From positions 1 to 64,000 of the IMG/VR virus record IMGVR_UViG_3300012954_004455: a stretch of 64,000 bases of DNA. One strand, written 5' to 3'. Source of the DNA: a virus. This document shows, piece after piece, positions 53,397-61,802 of the stretch. Under the pieces are notes generated by a model, which ran no database searches, was not told where the DNA came from, and saw only the letters and a list, made by a program, of their open reading frames with translations. Numbering within the stretch: the first letter of the stretch is position 1; every line of letters begins with the position of its first letter. The position numbers and the translations under genes were made by a program.

Positions 53397-53414
53397 ACAA
53401 GGCTAAAGCCTTGT
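53397..53414. promoter_or_regulatory. Second palindrome downstream of the operator
   Basis: ACAAGGC (53397-53403) pairs with GCCTTGT (53408-53414), followed by AACG. A counterpart lies the same distance from the other E2 operator. Confidence 0.5.
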
Positions 53415-53483
53415 AACGTTCTTTCACAAGTAATCGAGATTCAGGAATTTGTAGAACCTATCTCTAATAATTAGAGGAATAAG

Positions 53484-53876
53484 TTATTGACGAAGTTTCC
53501 CTTCCAGTTTCAGAAGGAGAGCTCCAATTTCAGGATTGATATGCTCCCAAGGCACGGTACTAGGGTCATCTTTGGAGAGGGTTATAAGAAACTGGAGAGC
53601 TTCCTTAATGAGCCTCTGGTTTTTGTATAATTCTGTGATTTGCTCTTCAGTATGAACCTTGTCTTCATTGATTGGGAAAAAGTCTGTAGGAGGTAACTCA
53701 AAGAAAGATAATATTGTCCAAATCGCATCAACAGAGAGATATTGGTATGAAACCCAGCGGTTTACTACCCCCTCAGATCTGCCAATTTTCTTTGCAAATG
53801 CTTTTTGTGTCAGTTTTCTCGCTTTCAGGAGCCTCCTAAGCTCATTCCCCATATGTATAGGATTCTTCTCAAACAT
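53484..53876 (-). CDS. HTH repressor-like protein c (E2)
   Basis: This 130-residue protein starts at ATG 53876 (MFEKNPIHMGNELRRLL); a TTG six bases upstream is rejected. It has a helix-turn-helix (TQKAFAKKIGRSEGVVNRWV), then LPPTDFFPINEDKV and TVPWEHINPEI. It is divergent from the small HTH gene at 54041 across an operator-controlled promoter, the switch position. A consensus promoter upstream of copy b would produce RNA antisense to this gene. Confidence 0.75.
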   Translation of the reverse strand: MFEKNPIHMGNELRRLLKARKLTQKAFAKKIGRSEGVVNRWVSYQYLSVDAIWTILSFFELPPTDFFPINEDKVHTEEQITELYKNQRLIKEALQFLITLSKDDPSTVPWEHINPEIGALLLKLEGKLRQ

Positions 53877-53915
53877 GATCAAGTAGGTGTTTTAGCCCAA
53901 AAACATACAGATCTG

Positions 53916-53965
53916 TTGGCTTTCGGTTTTTTAAAACTATATTTGTATCCGTAAGCAGATACAAA
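53916..53965 (+). promoter_or_regulatory. Promoter overlapped by operator (E2, switch)
   Basis: TTG (53916-53918), 19 bases, TATATTTG (53938-53945), then operator TTTGTATC, 8 bases, GATACAAA (53942-53965), identical to the copy at 53349. It drives the small HTH gene at 54041. Confidence 0.75.
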
Positions 53966-53986
53966 TCTACAATTGTGTCTTTGTTA

Positions 53987-54011
53987 TTACAAAAGTGAGA
54001 CACTTTTGTAA
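53987..54011. promoter_or_regulatory. Second palindrome at the E2 switch
   Basis: TTACAAAAGTG (53987-53997) pairs perfectly with CACTTTTGTAA (54001-54011), 21 bases after the operator and 29 before the next ATG. It matches in place, and at its TTACA and TGTAACG edges, the palindrome at 53397. It may be a second protein-binding site or a leader hairpin. Confidence 0.5.
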
Positions 54012-54040
54012 CGGTAATTACAAAAGCAAAGAGGGGTTAT

Positions 54041-54340
54041 ATGGATAATTCTAGTAGTATCCTCGCAGATCAAAACCCATTAGAACAAGAATACGATCCT
54101 TTCTTCATTCTACTCGCAGAGAACCTCATAGATTTAGAAGTAGATGTAGTTTTCCCCGCTCAACGGGAATCAGATTATGAAGAAATAAGCAGAATTACAG
54201 GCTTGTGTTTATCAACTGTAAAGTCTGCAATTAAGGGGAGAACCCACGGAGCAAAATCAAAGTACGCACGAACAGTTCAACGTCTACTGAAAGCGTTTAG
54301 AGAGGCAAGCAGAGAGTATTTTTATCAAAAGGGAAAGTAA
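54041..54340 (+). CDS. Small HTH protein (E2, Cro-like)
   Basis: This 99-residue protein has an acidic first half, then a helix-turn-helix-like part (YEEISRITGLCLSTVKSAIK, residues 46-65) and a basic tail. It matches the E1 gene at 13371 in position and in the ITGL...STV core. It is controlled by the operator-covered promoter at 53916 and is probably the Cro-type early regulator of E2. Confidence 0.65.
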   Translation: MDNSSSILADQNPLEQEYDPFFILLAENLIDLEVDVVFPAQRESDYEEISRITGLCLSTVKSAIKGRTHGAKSKYARTVQRLLKAFREASREYFYQKGK

Positions 54341-54361
54341 GGTTCTGCATAGAGGAAAGTA

Positions 54362-54391
54362 GGGGAGAAGGCAAGGTTCTCCCCATTTTTT
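54362..54391 (+). terminator. Hairpin-T-run unit 1 (E2 gap)
   Basis: GGGGAGAA (54362-54369) pairs with TTCTCCCC (54377-54384), then ATTTTTT. The 3' end CCCCATTTTTTAAG resembles the units in E1. Confidence 0.8.
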
Positions 54392-54435
54392 AAGCATACC
54401 AATAACAATCAGATACGTAGATGTAATCATAAGGC

Positions 54436-54458
54436 AGAGCCAGTTCCCATCTGGCTCT
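54436..54458 (+). other. Hairpin unit 2 (E2 gap)
   Basis: AGAGCCAG (54436-54443) pairs with CTGGCTCT (54451-54458), loop TTCCCAT, then CGTCTTTTC. Eight perfect pairs with a short T-rich tail. Confidence 0.55.
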
Positions 54459-54530
54459 CGTCTTTTCTCTCTACCAATCTGAATTGAAAAGATACAGAGT
54501 AAACATCCTTAACTAAGCAGTTACAAAATC

Positions 54531-54559
54531 GCAGAACCAGCCTAATCACCTGGTTTTGC
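54531..54559 (+). other. Hairpin unit 3 (E2 gap)
   Basis: GCAGAACCAG (54531-54540) pairs with CTGGTTTTGC (54550-54559), one wobble, loop of nine. No T-run. A degenerate half-operator (ACTAAGCAGTTACAAA, 54512-54527, 13 of 16 bases) lies just before it. Confidence 0.45.
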
Positions 54560-54703
54560 ATATCTTAAGAACAATGGGAATAGTAATATTCATGATTTCT
54601 TTGGTGGCTGCTGTTTACAGAGTTTTGCATTTCTGGCTCTTTTTAGACCAGTATTTTGTAAGCAGAAGGTCTCGGAAAAATCGACAAGGTAAATAGAGAA
54701 CTC

Positions 54704-54733
54704 GGGGGCGGTGTGGTAGCCGTCTCCATTTTT
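54704..54733 (+). terminator. Hairpin-T-run unit 4 (E2 gap)
   Basis: GGGGGCGG (54704-54711) pairs with CCGTCTCC (54720-54727), two wobbles, then ATTTTT. The stem resembles the E1 hairpin at 21273. Confidence 0.65.
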
Positions 54734-54769
54734 AAACAAGAATTGGGCGTTAGGTGCATATATCAAGGT

Positions 54770-54789
54770 GGGAGGGGGAAACCCCTCCC
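54770..54789 (+). terminator. Hairpin unit 5 before the first early gene (E2)
   Basis: GGGAGGGG (54770-54777) pairs with CCCCTCCC (54782-54789) with a short loop, enlarged by outer GGTG/CACC, then TTT. It is 38 bases before the next ATG and may be a leader terminator. Confidence 0.6.
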
Positions 54790-54827
54790 TTTATCACCAA
54801 ACGAGACGAAATACACACATTAATATT

Positions 54828-55049
54828 ATGACACTCATCCATCACAGAACAATCCTTCTAGAAATAATAAACGGACTCCTAAAAGGAGATTTCCACAATT
54901 ATCATTATGAAGGGATTACACTTGCTAGATCTGAGAGTACCAAGTCTAATTGGATATTCACAACCGGGAAAGATTGCCGAATGATAAACATGGATCATAA
55001 CACCCCAATGGGGGTCGCCAACTTACTCGCAAAAAAGATAATGGAATGA
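54828..55049 (+). CDS. Small early protein (E2)
   Basis: This 73-residue protein starts at ATG 54828 (MTLIHHRTILLEII); the longer frame from 54768 runs through the hairpin and is rejected. An N-terminal helix is followed by strands and a C-terminal helix (MGVANLLAKKIME), the same small fold plan as E1 early proteins. It overlaps the next gene by four bases. Confidence 0.6.
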   Translation: MTLIHHRTILLEIINGLLKGDFHNYHYEGITLARSESTKSNWIFTTGKDCRMINMDHNTPMGVANLLAKKIME

Positions 55050-55351
55050 TAGCAAGAACTGCAGGAGCCAAAGAAATCCAAAAACAACTTCAGAACCTTC
55101 TAGAAGGCTCGTCCACAGAGGAACAAATAAAGGTTTGGAGTCGGAAGGGAAAAGGAACATTTACCATAAAAATAAAAGATGGCTGGTTCAAGTTAGGTTC
55201 TGGTCGCATACTCCTTACCCGTGATACAGAAAACGGATTCTTTAAATTATTTAAGCTACAATGTTCCACACCAGAAGATACTCATCTATTTGCTAGATAC
55301 ATTGATCAACTTCTTGAATCTCAATTAAGAAAATCCCATGTCAAAATATAG
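55046..55351 (+). CDS. Small early protein, 101 residues (E2)
   Basis: An N-terminal helix (GAKEIQKQLQNLLEG), central strands (GTFTIKIKDGWFKLG) and a C-terminal helix (HLFARYIDQLLE). It has the same helix-strands-helix plan as the 100-residue E1 proteins at 16790 and 20779. It overlaps the next gene by 14 bases. Confidence 0.6.
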   Translation: MIARTAGAKEIQKQLQNLLEGSSTEEQIKVWSRKGKGTFTIKIKDGWFKLGSGRILLTRDTENGFFKLFKLQCSTPEDTHLFARYIDQLLESQLRKSHVKI

Positions 55352-55979
55352 TTGCAAAATTGAAAAGCTTCCAGGCTCTTTACAAGGAGGAACAGACTTT
55401 ATGACCCTAGCGACGATCGCAATCAATGGGATGACTTTCACATTGGTAAGAATGAACACAGGGATGCTTGCCCAAAATCTATTCTTCATGGTGAACAAAC
55501 CAAGAGACTGGGAAGAATTCTTTGGAAAGGAAGGGCGATCAATCGCTCAGACTCAACTAGAGATTATCTGGCATGCAGCAAGCTACTTCAGAGAGGATGG
55601 TCTAAAGCTGTCCATATTGTTAAATACAATCATCTTAATTTATAGAGGGAGCGAGAATTCTTTGTCTAGCTGGTGGGGGCATATATGGTTATGCGGAACC
55701 CCACGCAAAGACAGGGATTACAATGGAGAATTGAACTACCAGTGCATAAGAGCCTCGCTTGAAGGGGAATCCAACGAAAAAGGAGAAGGCCTAATTAGAG
55801 AAGAGACCCCAATCAATCTTGAATTTCTCAGAAGAGTAGATAAGATTTACAGAGAGAACTATGCAAATAAGAAGATCTCCAGAAAATCGTGGGACGAAAT
55901 CGGAGTTCTAGCCGAAGAGATCAACGATAGTGTATTTGACGGTATGCTGGGTAGTTTCAAGGATCGCTCATATTTTTAA
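55338..55979 (+). CDS. Early orphan protein, 213 residues (E2)
   Basis: This mixed alpha/beta protein has a hydrophobic segment near residues 91-104 (LSILLNTIILIYRG) that is probably a buried strand-helix and not a membrane span. Acidic C-terminal helices. No family recognised. In size and position it corresponds to the 200-residue early genes of E1. Confidence 0.6.
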   Translation: MSKYSCKIEKLPGSLQGGTDFMTLATIAINGMTFTLVRMNTGMLAQNLFFMVNKPRDWEEFFGKEGRSIAQTQLEIIWHAASYFREDGLKLSILLNTIILIYRGSENSLSSWWGHIWLCGTPRKDRDYNGELNYQCIRASLEGESNEKGEGLIREETPINLEFLRRVDKIYRENYANKKISRKSWDEIGVLAEEINDSVFDGMLGSFKDRSYF

Positions 55980-56012
55980 AACCTCATACAGAACACCTTA
56001 ACGCAATAGAAA

Positions 56013-56777
56013 ATGATAACGAGAACCGAAATAGACACCCATATCCAGAAACTGATAAAACCTCATGAGAACGCAATAAAGCTGTTTTGCTCAGGTTTCT
56101 CAGGACACGAAAAAATCCACATTGCTGGATTAGATCTACTATTTGAAAGAAAAGGCGATCAAATCCAGCTCTTAGGACGTACAGAAGGCTGCCTAGAAGG
56201 CGCGATATATGATGAGCTGCTAAATAAAGCCAAAACGATTAAGAAGGAAGTCGAAAATAGAGAAAGCGGCTTACCAAGCCATTGGACAGACTTCGAACTC
56301 TTTTACTGCCAGAATACAGGCGATTTCTCTGTTAGTCCAACCGACGAAGACTCTCAGGAAGAGAATATCCTATTCGGTCACGCCTCCGATCCTTTAGCTC
56401 CGAATATGTTAGGAGGCTTATTGGTAGAATCTGAGAACCTAGGCATTAACCGTTACGGTTATCCATTCCCTAAAAAGAAACTACGTTATACCTACGAAGG
56501 GAAAAGCATGGTTGCAGATATCTGGGAAGCTGCGAAAAGCAGAAGTGCGTTAGCCTCGGAAAAACGCTACTTTAGTGTAAGAAGATACCTAGACTTCCTA
56601 GATGCTAATTCCACTCTTTTATTCTTCGAAGGGTGGGACTTTGCGAGGAGATTCATAGAAATGGACGACACTGAAGAAGCGACTTGGCGAAAATTCGTAT
56701 ACCATTTTAGCCACGGCACCCATCTAAACCGACAAGATTACACACGAGAAATAATAGACATTCTACCAGGGAAATAA
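56013..56777 (+). CDS. Early orphan protein, 254 residues (E2)
   Basis: This soluble acidic protein has an N-terminal helical part and a long C-terminal part with many aromatic residues (FFEGWDFARRF). No catalytic motif recognised. A 33-base gap precedes it and 36 bases follow. Confidence 0.6.
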   Translation: MITRTEIDTHIQKLIKPHENAIKLFCSGFSGHEKIHIAGLDLLFERKGDQIQLLGRTEGCLEGAIYDELLNKAKTIKKEVENRESGLPSHWTDFELFYCQNTGDFSVSPTDEDSQEENILFGHASDPLAPNMLGGLLVESENLGINRYGYPFPKKKLRYTYEGKSMVADIWEAAKSRSALASEKRYFSVRRYLDFLDANSTLLFFEGWDFARRFIEMDDTEEATWRKFVYHFSHGTHLNRQDYTREIIDILPGK

Positions 56778-56813
56778 TACCCAAAACGGCAATAGGCTCC
56801 TTATACCACTATT

Positions 56814-57041
56814 ATGGCATTAACTATAGCGCAAAGAGAGGTCATAGAAATCGGCAACCGCTGGTTCGATCATGGAGAAAACGAATTCCTATTCAAAGGC
56901 TGGAAGCTCATTTTTAGCAAAGATGGCTTCTCAGTGAACATAGAAACGATAAAAGTATTCTCCTATGCGATCCCGCTCACGGATTTGAATCCCATCCTAG
57001 CTCCTACCATACTATATCTGAATCATAGGTTAATTAATTAA
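56814..57041 (+). CDS. Small early protein, 75 residues (E2)
   Basis: A helix-then-strands protein (QREVIEIGNRWFDHGENEFL; WKLIFSKDGFSVNI) ending in a short helix. It is the last gene before the structured leader of the primase. No family recognised. Confidence 0.55.
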   Translation: MALTIAQREVIEIGNRWFDHGENEFLFKGWKLIFSKDGFSVNIETIKVFSYAIPLTDLNPILAPTILYLNHRLIN

Positions 57042-57052
57042 ATATACTACAC

Positions 57053-57118
57053 GTCCAGTAGCTCTCGCTAGCCAAAGCACAGAGTAAGTACGATTAGATC
57101 GTACCCTGGACCTCTTTT
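57053..57118 (+). ncRNA. Three-way-junction RNA-like structure (E2)
   Basis: GTCCAG (57053-57058) pairs with CTGGAC (57106-57111), enclosing the hairpin TAGC-TCTC-GCTA (57059-57070) and the hairpin GTACGAT-TAG-ATCGTAC (57088-57104, seven perfect pairs). A short T-run follows (57115-57118). It is 12 bases after the stop of the small early gene. No coding sense. Confidence 0.5.
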
Positions 57119-57167
57119 GTCCTCAATTTGCCCCGAGCGTTTGAGGAATTTGTGGGGCAGACAAAAG
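57114..57167 (+). ncRNA. Pseudoknot-like RNA element upstream of primase (E2)
   Basis: Outer stem CTTTTGTC/GACAAAAG (57114-57121, 57160-57167). Inside, CTCAA (57122-57126) can pair with TTGAG (57141-57145), and TGCCCC (57129-57134) with GGGGCA (57154-57159). The two inner stems cross, as in a pseudoknot, or exclude each other as in a riboswitch or attenuator. It ends 68 bases before the primase start. Confidence 0.55.
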
Positions 57168-57197
57168 GCACAAGACAAAAACAAAGACCAGTTGGAA

Positions 57198-57219
57198 GGG
57201 GGATCTCGGGAGATCCCCC
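57198..57219 (+). terminator. Strong hairpin in the primase leader (E2)
   Basis: GGGGGATCTC (57198-57207) pairs with GAGATCCCCC (57210-57219) with a two-base loop, followed by TAAAATTTC. The stem is very strong but the T-run is weak. It ends 15 bases before the ATG, so it may act on translation or as an attenuator. Confidence 0.6.
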
Positions 57220-57234
57220 TAAAATTTCAAAACT

Positions 57235-60200
57235 ATGCCAAGAATATCAAGACGTTCTATTGATGCCATATACTCTGCTGACAACCTCGTTAACATTATA
57301 GGGACGGTTGTAAAACTAAAAAACAGCGGAGCTACTCTGTCAGGGAAATCCCCCTTTAAAAGCGAGAGAACAGCTTCTTTCATGTTAAACCCTCGTAAAA
57401 AGGTTTGGAAATGTTTCTCGACTGGAATTGGTGGCTCAAACTCAATCCAATTTCTTATGGAGTTGGAGGGATTGAGCTATCCAGAAGCAATAAAAAAAGC
57501 TGCAGGAATTCTTGGCATAACGATCGAATACGAAGGGGGGGATTCTGGCTCAAGCCAAAACCTAGAATACAAGCGAAAGAAAGAACTAGCCGATCGTTTA
57601 GAGCAAACAGCCATCTACTTCGGAGAAAGCCTGAAAGAAGGATCTCCTGCATCTAAATTCCTCTTAAAAGCGTTCTCAGAGCGTCTTAATGACGAAGTAA
57701 TAGAGGATTTCCAGATAGGATTCGCGAAAAAAGGATTCCTGCAGGAATTGAAAGCCGACGGAACCATCAGCGCAACGAAAGGAACAGGCATCCTTAAGGC
57801 TTTTGAGAATAGACTGATATTTCCCATACACAACAGTTGGGGGCAAGTAGTGGGGTTTGGCGCACGCATCATACCCAACGATCCAAAGCCCACACCAGGC
57901 AAATACATAAACTCTCCCGAAACCATCCTCTATAAAAAAAAGGAAAGCCTATATAACCTGAACAGGGCTAGGAGAACGATAATCAAAGAAGATAACACTT
58001 TCCTGGTCGAAGGCTATTTCGATGTTATTGCCATGCACAAAGCAGGGATACATAATGTAGCCGCTCCTTGTGGAACAGCATTAACAGAAAAGCAGATAGG
58101 GCTATTAAAACCACTCGGAAGAAGCATAACCATATGCTTCGACGGGGATAAGGAAGGCCAAAAGGCGACAGCAAGAGCTCTACTTCTCTGCTTAGAAGCT
58201 GGCTTGATGCCTAAAGTTGTAGCCTTAGAAGGCCAAGATCCTGAAGATTTCCTCTCCGACAAGGAACAAGAAAAAAAACAGGAAGCCATCAACAACCTAA
58301 CCGTTTCTTGGTTGGAATGGCTATGGGGGTTCATAAAGAAAAGTTCAAATACTTGGCAGACTCAAGATCGTATTGAGGCTGTCCAGAAAATTCAAAAGGA
58401 ATATCTAGCTAAAATCGAAAACCAGCTCCTACGAGAAGAACTCCTCCTCGATCTCGAAAAAGCATCGGGAATCCCCATCGAATCGCTCCAAGGAGAAGAC
58501 TTCTGGGAAAAGAGCACCTGGTTGAACTTCATCGCTCTTTGTGATCGATTGAAAATCAGCAGGGAAAACGAAGATTTCGCACCAGGGGAAGAAAACACCA
58601 TTTCTATATACAGAAGGAATCTGAAAGGAAAGATTACCCATAGTAGAAAGACATCCGACCAAGTAGTCAGTTATGGGGTATACCAGCCCCAAAAGCTAAG
58701 AAAAGCCAAAACACTAGGACAAATCCTTTTCCCTGGTCAATACAGGGAGGATTCGCTTTTTATGGTCGTAGACGAGGTGCTTGCTTACGTTCTAACCGAA
58801 TTGGGAGTTCCCTCGATAGGCATATCTCACATAGCTGGCTGGAAAACGGCACCCGACGGCAAGAAACTTCATCCCTCTCTAAAGGCGGCTCTAGCAGGAT
58901 ACAGAGAACTTATCTTTCTAGTCCCTTCACAACTTTGGGAGATCGCCGAAGGGGAAGAAGATAGCAGCTCTGTAATGAGTGAATCGGAAGAAGGGATCTT
59001 CGGCCTTATCACGGCACTCCAAGAAAGCGAACTTGAAGTAAATTTGAAATTGCTGTTCCCAAGAAAACCCACAGCAAGAACACAATCGCGATTCGTAGAA
59101 AAGAAACTCCTGGAATGGTATCAAGCAGTTACAGATCCCAAGGGGCGGCTGATTCGCAACCTGGACCTCAGTAGAGATCAGAAATCCCAAGTTTTCACAT
59201 TGAGAACCGTGGGCTATAACAGCCAAAAGAGTATTCGTGACTGGCTAGGGATAGATTCTCCAGACGATTGGAGAGAAATCCATCAACTGACATCCGATTT
59301 TGTGTTCCGTGGAACACAGTACAAGATATCTCCTACAACGGGGGATATCAGTATCGCGAAAACGAAAAACGAAATATCTTCTCTTTGGGAGGAAAATGGC
59401 ATGTACCATATAAAGAAAGGGGCTCGTAATTCGGAATCAATAAGCAACTTCACTTTCATAGATTGGCGACTCAAAATAACGGATGGAGTCGATCAGAAAG
59501 GGATGTTTCTGTTTCGGCGTTTTGATCGTCGGGATAAGTTCAGAATACTCATATCTTCCGAAGATTGGTTAAGCCCCAAGAGCTTAATCAAAAAGTTCCA
59601 AGCATACCCAAAAGCAAACCTCTCTTTCAAAGGTAGCGGCCAAGATCTCCTAGCTGTATATCACCTCTTGACTAAGAAAAACCCAAAGGAAGCAGAGCAA
59701 GTAAATAAAGCAGGTTGGGATAGTTCGCGGAATATATGGATTTGGGGTGGCGGTGGCTATACAACCCTGGAGGGGAAGTTCCATCCTGTAGACTCGGAAG
59801 GCACAGCCGACTGGGAAGGAACCAAGTTGTTTTGGCCCGGAGTCAGCAAACTGATCCCGAAAAAGGAACGAGAGAAGTACAAAGCCATGTCGATTATGGA
59901 ACATCGAGGGAAGGCAGATGTAAACTTCTCCAGTTGGGTCGAACGGTTTAGCTCCGTATATGAAAAGGGACTAACTGGAATCATCTTTCTGCTAGGAACC
60001 ATAAACGTACACATAATAGAAAAGAAGCTCCGTAAATACCCTGTCTTGCTTCTTACCGCTCCAAACAAGTTTGGGAAATCGGAATGGGTAGAAAGTCTAG
60101 GGGCAATTGCTCCCGTTATGACGCTCAACCATGGATCTGGAGCAACTAACGCATCTACTCGGGAGCATCTCTCTGCGTACAATAGCTGGTTTACTGTTTA

Positions 60201-61194
60201 TAATGAGCTGACAGCTAAGAAAGCAGAGTTCATTCAGAGCTTAATAAAGGCTGCCTATGATAGGCAAGCTCCTGCCAAGATGGATGCTAAAACGAGTTTT
60301 AGCACCATCGACTACCAGAAACCAACTGGTAGCATGATTGGGATCGCTCAAGATCGAGAACTCCTCTTCAAACGAGAAGAGGTTGGAGAGAGAGGGATAC
60401 ATGTCGAGCTTACCATCGCTCCAAAAGACAGATCAAGAGAAGAGAAAAGAAACTACCATTCCCTGAAAGCCCTAGAAGATAAAGGCTTAGGTCATCTAAT
60501 GGGAGAACTTCTCCCTCATACCAGGAATGTGGAACCCAATTTTAGAGAAAGATTCCTGGAGGTAAAAGAGTGTTTGTTGGATTTAGCTCCAGTCGGTATT
60601 AATGAACGGATTCTCGAATCATGGGCAATGATGCTCACTCCCACTTTTGCCATGATTGAATCTGGATTGGACTTCCCTTACACAAGCGAAGAATTATACC
60701 AATATGCGATAGCTGAAACGGCTGCGCAATCGGGAGCCATGGGTAAAGGAGGGATCGCGGAGATATTCTTCGACTGGCTATCATTGGCCACAAACCGAAG
60801 TGGCGTGAATGTCATAGGAGCCGTAGGAGCATATGTAGATACCACTAAGTTCCCTCAATACAAAGATGGCACCCTACACATCTCCCTGAAGAATGTTTAC
60901 CCCCTATTTCGGGAGTACCTAAGAAAGGTATTCCCCGAAATCCAAAATGTGAGCAAAAACGATCTCCAACGCAGGAAGCTCCGAGCGCATCCTGCGTTCC
61001 TGGAGAAAGAAAGTCGTGAAAATGGGGTCTGCATAGGCTATAAAACTGAAATTTCAACAAATGGACGAATCATCGTCAAAAATGGCCAACGAGGCCCCAT
61101 GAAGGTGACTGGGAGAGCCCTAGTCTTTGATCTCTCCAAAATCGACGCGGCGATCAATATCCAATATGCCTTCATAAACGATGACGAAGCATAA
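57235..61194 (+). CDS. Primase-ATPase fusion (CHC2-like, TOPRIM, P-loop), E2
   Basis: This 1319-residue protein is a homologue of the E1 protein at 21910 with the same order of parts: CHC2-like N-terminus (SPFKSERTASFMLN, near 39-66) with only one zinc ligand left; TOPRIM with VEGYFDVI near 258 and FDGDKEG near 303; a degenerate second TOPRIM-like stretch (VVDEVLAYVLTELGV) near 511; and a P-loop APNKFGKS near 942 in a DUF927-like ATPase. It probably primes and unwinds phage DNA. Sequence similarity to E1 is modest, so the elements diverged long ago. Confidence 0.85.
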   Translation: MPRISRRSIDAIYSADNLVNIIGTVVKLKNSGATLSGKSPFKSERTASFMLNPRKKVWKCFSTGIGGSNSIQFLMELEGLSYPEAIKKAAGILGITIEYEGGDSGSSQNLEYKRKKELADRLEQTAIYFGESLKEGSPASKFLLKAFSERLNDEVIEDFQIGFAKKGFLQELKADGTISATKGTGILKAFENRLIFPIHNSWGQVVGFGARIIPNDPKPTPGKYINSPETILYKKKESLYNLNRARRTIIKEDNTFLVEGYFDVIAMHKAGIHNVAAPCGTALTEKQIGLLKPLGRSITICFDGDKEGQKATARALLLCLEAGLMPKVVALEGQDPEDFLSDKEQEKKQEAINNLTVSWLEWLWGFIKKSSNTWQTQDRIEAVQKIQKEYLAKIENQLLREELLLDLEKASGIPIESLQGEDFWEKSTWLNFIALCDRLKISRENEDFAPGEENTISIYRRNLKGKITHSRKTSDQVVSYGVYQPQKLRKAKTLGQILFPGQYREDSLFMVVDEVLAYVLTELGVPSIGISHIAGWKTAPDGKKLHPSLKAALAGYRELIFLVPSQLWEIAEGEEDSSSVMSESEEGIFGLITALQESELEVNLKLLFPRKPTARTQSRFVEKKLLEWYQAVTDPKGRLIRNLDLSRDQKSQVFTLRTVGYNSQKSIRDWLGIDSPDDWREIHQLTSDFVFRGTQYKISPTTGDISIAKTKNEISSLWEENGMYHIKKGARNSESISNFTFIDWRLKITDGVDQKGMFLFRRFDRRDKFRILISSEDWLSPKSLIKKFQAYPKANLSFKGSGQDLLAVYHLLTKKNPKEAEQVNKAGWDSSRNIWIWGGGGYTTLEGKFHPVDSEGTADWEGTKLFWPGVSKLIPKKEREKYKAMSIMEHRGKADVNFSSWVERFSSVYEKGLTGIIFLLGTINVHIIEKKLRKYPVLLLTAPNKFGKSEWVESLGAIAPVMTLNHGSGATNASTREHLSAYNSWFTVYNELTAKKAEFIQSLIKAAYDRQAPAKMDAKTSFSTIDYQKPTGSMIGIAQDRELLFKREEVGERGIHVELTIAPKDRSREEKRNYHSLKALEDKGLGHLMGELLPHTRNVEPNFRERFLEVKECLLDLAPVGINERILESWAMMLTPTFAMIESGLDFPYTSEELYQYAIAETAAQSGAMGKGGIAEIFFDWLSLATNRSGVNVIGAVGAYVDTTKFPQYKDGTLHISLKNVYPLFREYLRKVFPEIQNVSKNDLQRRKLRAHPAFLEKESRENGVCIGYKTEISTNGRIIVKNGQRGPMKVTGRALVFDLSKIDAAINIQYAFINDDEA

Positions 61195-61199
61195 CGATT

Positions 61200-61766
61200 A
61201 TGATCAATATCTTAAATAGAAAACAAGTCTTTTACATAGGGAGAGGGAAGCATTCTCCATTGGGGAACCCCTTCTCGCACCTGGCTAAAACCCCTAAAGA
61301 ATTCCTATGTAAAAATAGAGAGGAATCTATCCAGAAGTACAGAGTTTGGCTTCATCAGAAAATCAAAGAAAAAAACAAAGCCATAACGACAGAGCTAAAC
61401 AAGATCTACAAAGCTGCCAAACAAGGCGATGTTTACCTTGTCTGCTTCTGCTCTCCAAAACCTTGTCACGGACAAGTAATTCGGGAGCTAATCAACGAAA
61501 AATTGCCTCCCACTGAAGAAGAAAGACAATCTCAAGTAATCAGTGTAGTCGCAGAGCTAGAGAAGGGGATTCCCAAATGGAATGTGTTCGAAATAGTTAC
61601 GGACGGATCTGGGATGTGGGAGAAAGATAACCTGGTCATTCAGGAAGAAGGAGAATACCCAAACAAGAGATATTGGGTTGCTTGCCGATTAAGAGACAAG
61701 AAAGAAGCAAAAGACATGATACTCGCAGCGATTAAGGAGGATTCTTGTCTAGCTAACGAAGAATAA
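61200..61766 (+). CDS. DUF4326 protein with C-terminal extension
   Basis: This 188-residue protein has the DUF4326 signature: YIGRGKHSPLGNPF (residues 12-25) and CFCSPKPCHG (about 81-90). The family is found in phages and bacteria; its function is not established. The last 80 residues are an extension not usual for the family, rich in Trp and Glu. It starts five bases after the primase stop. Confidence 0.75.
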   Translation: MINILNRKQVFYIGRGKHSPLGNPFSHLAKTPKEFLCKNREESIQKYRVWLHQKIKEKNKAITTELNKIYKAAKQGDVYLVCFCSPKPCHGQVIRELINEKLPPTEEERQSQVISVVAELEKGIPKWNVFEIVTDGSGMWEKDNLVIQEEGEYPNKRYWVACRLRDKKEAKDMILAAIKEDSCLANEE

Positions 61767-61802
61767 AACCATCAACTAGAATACCATTAAAACAATCAAT
61801 AC

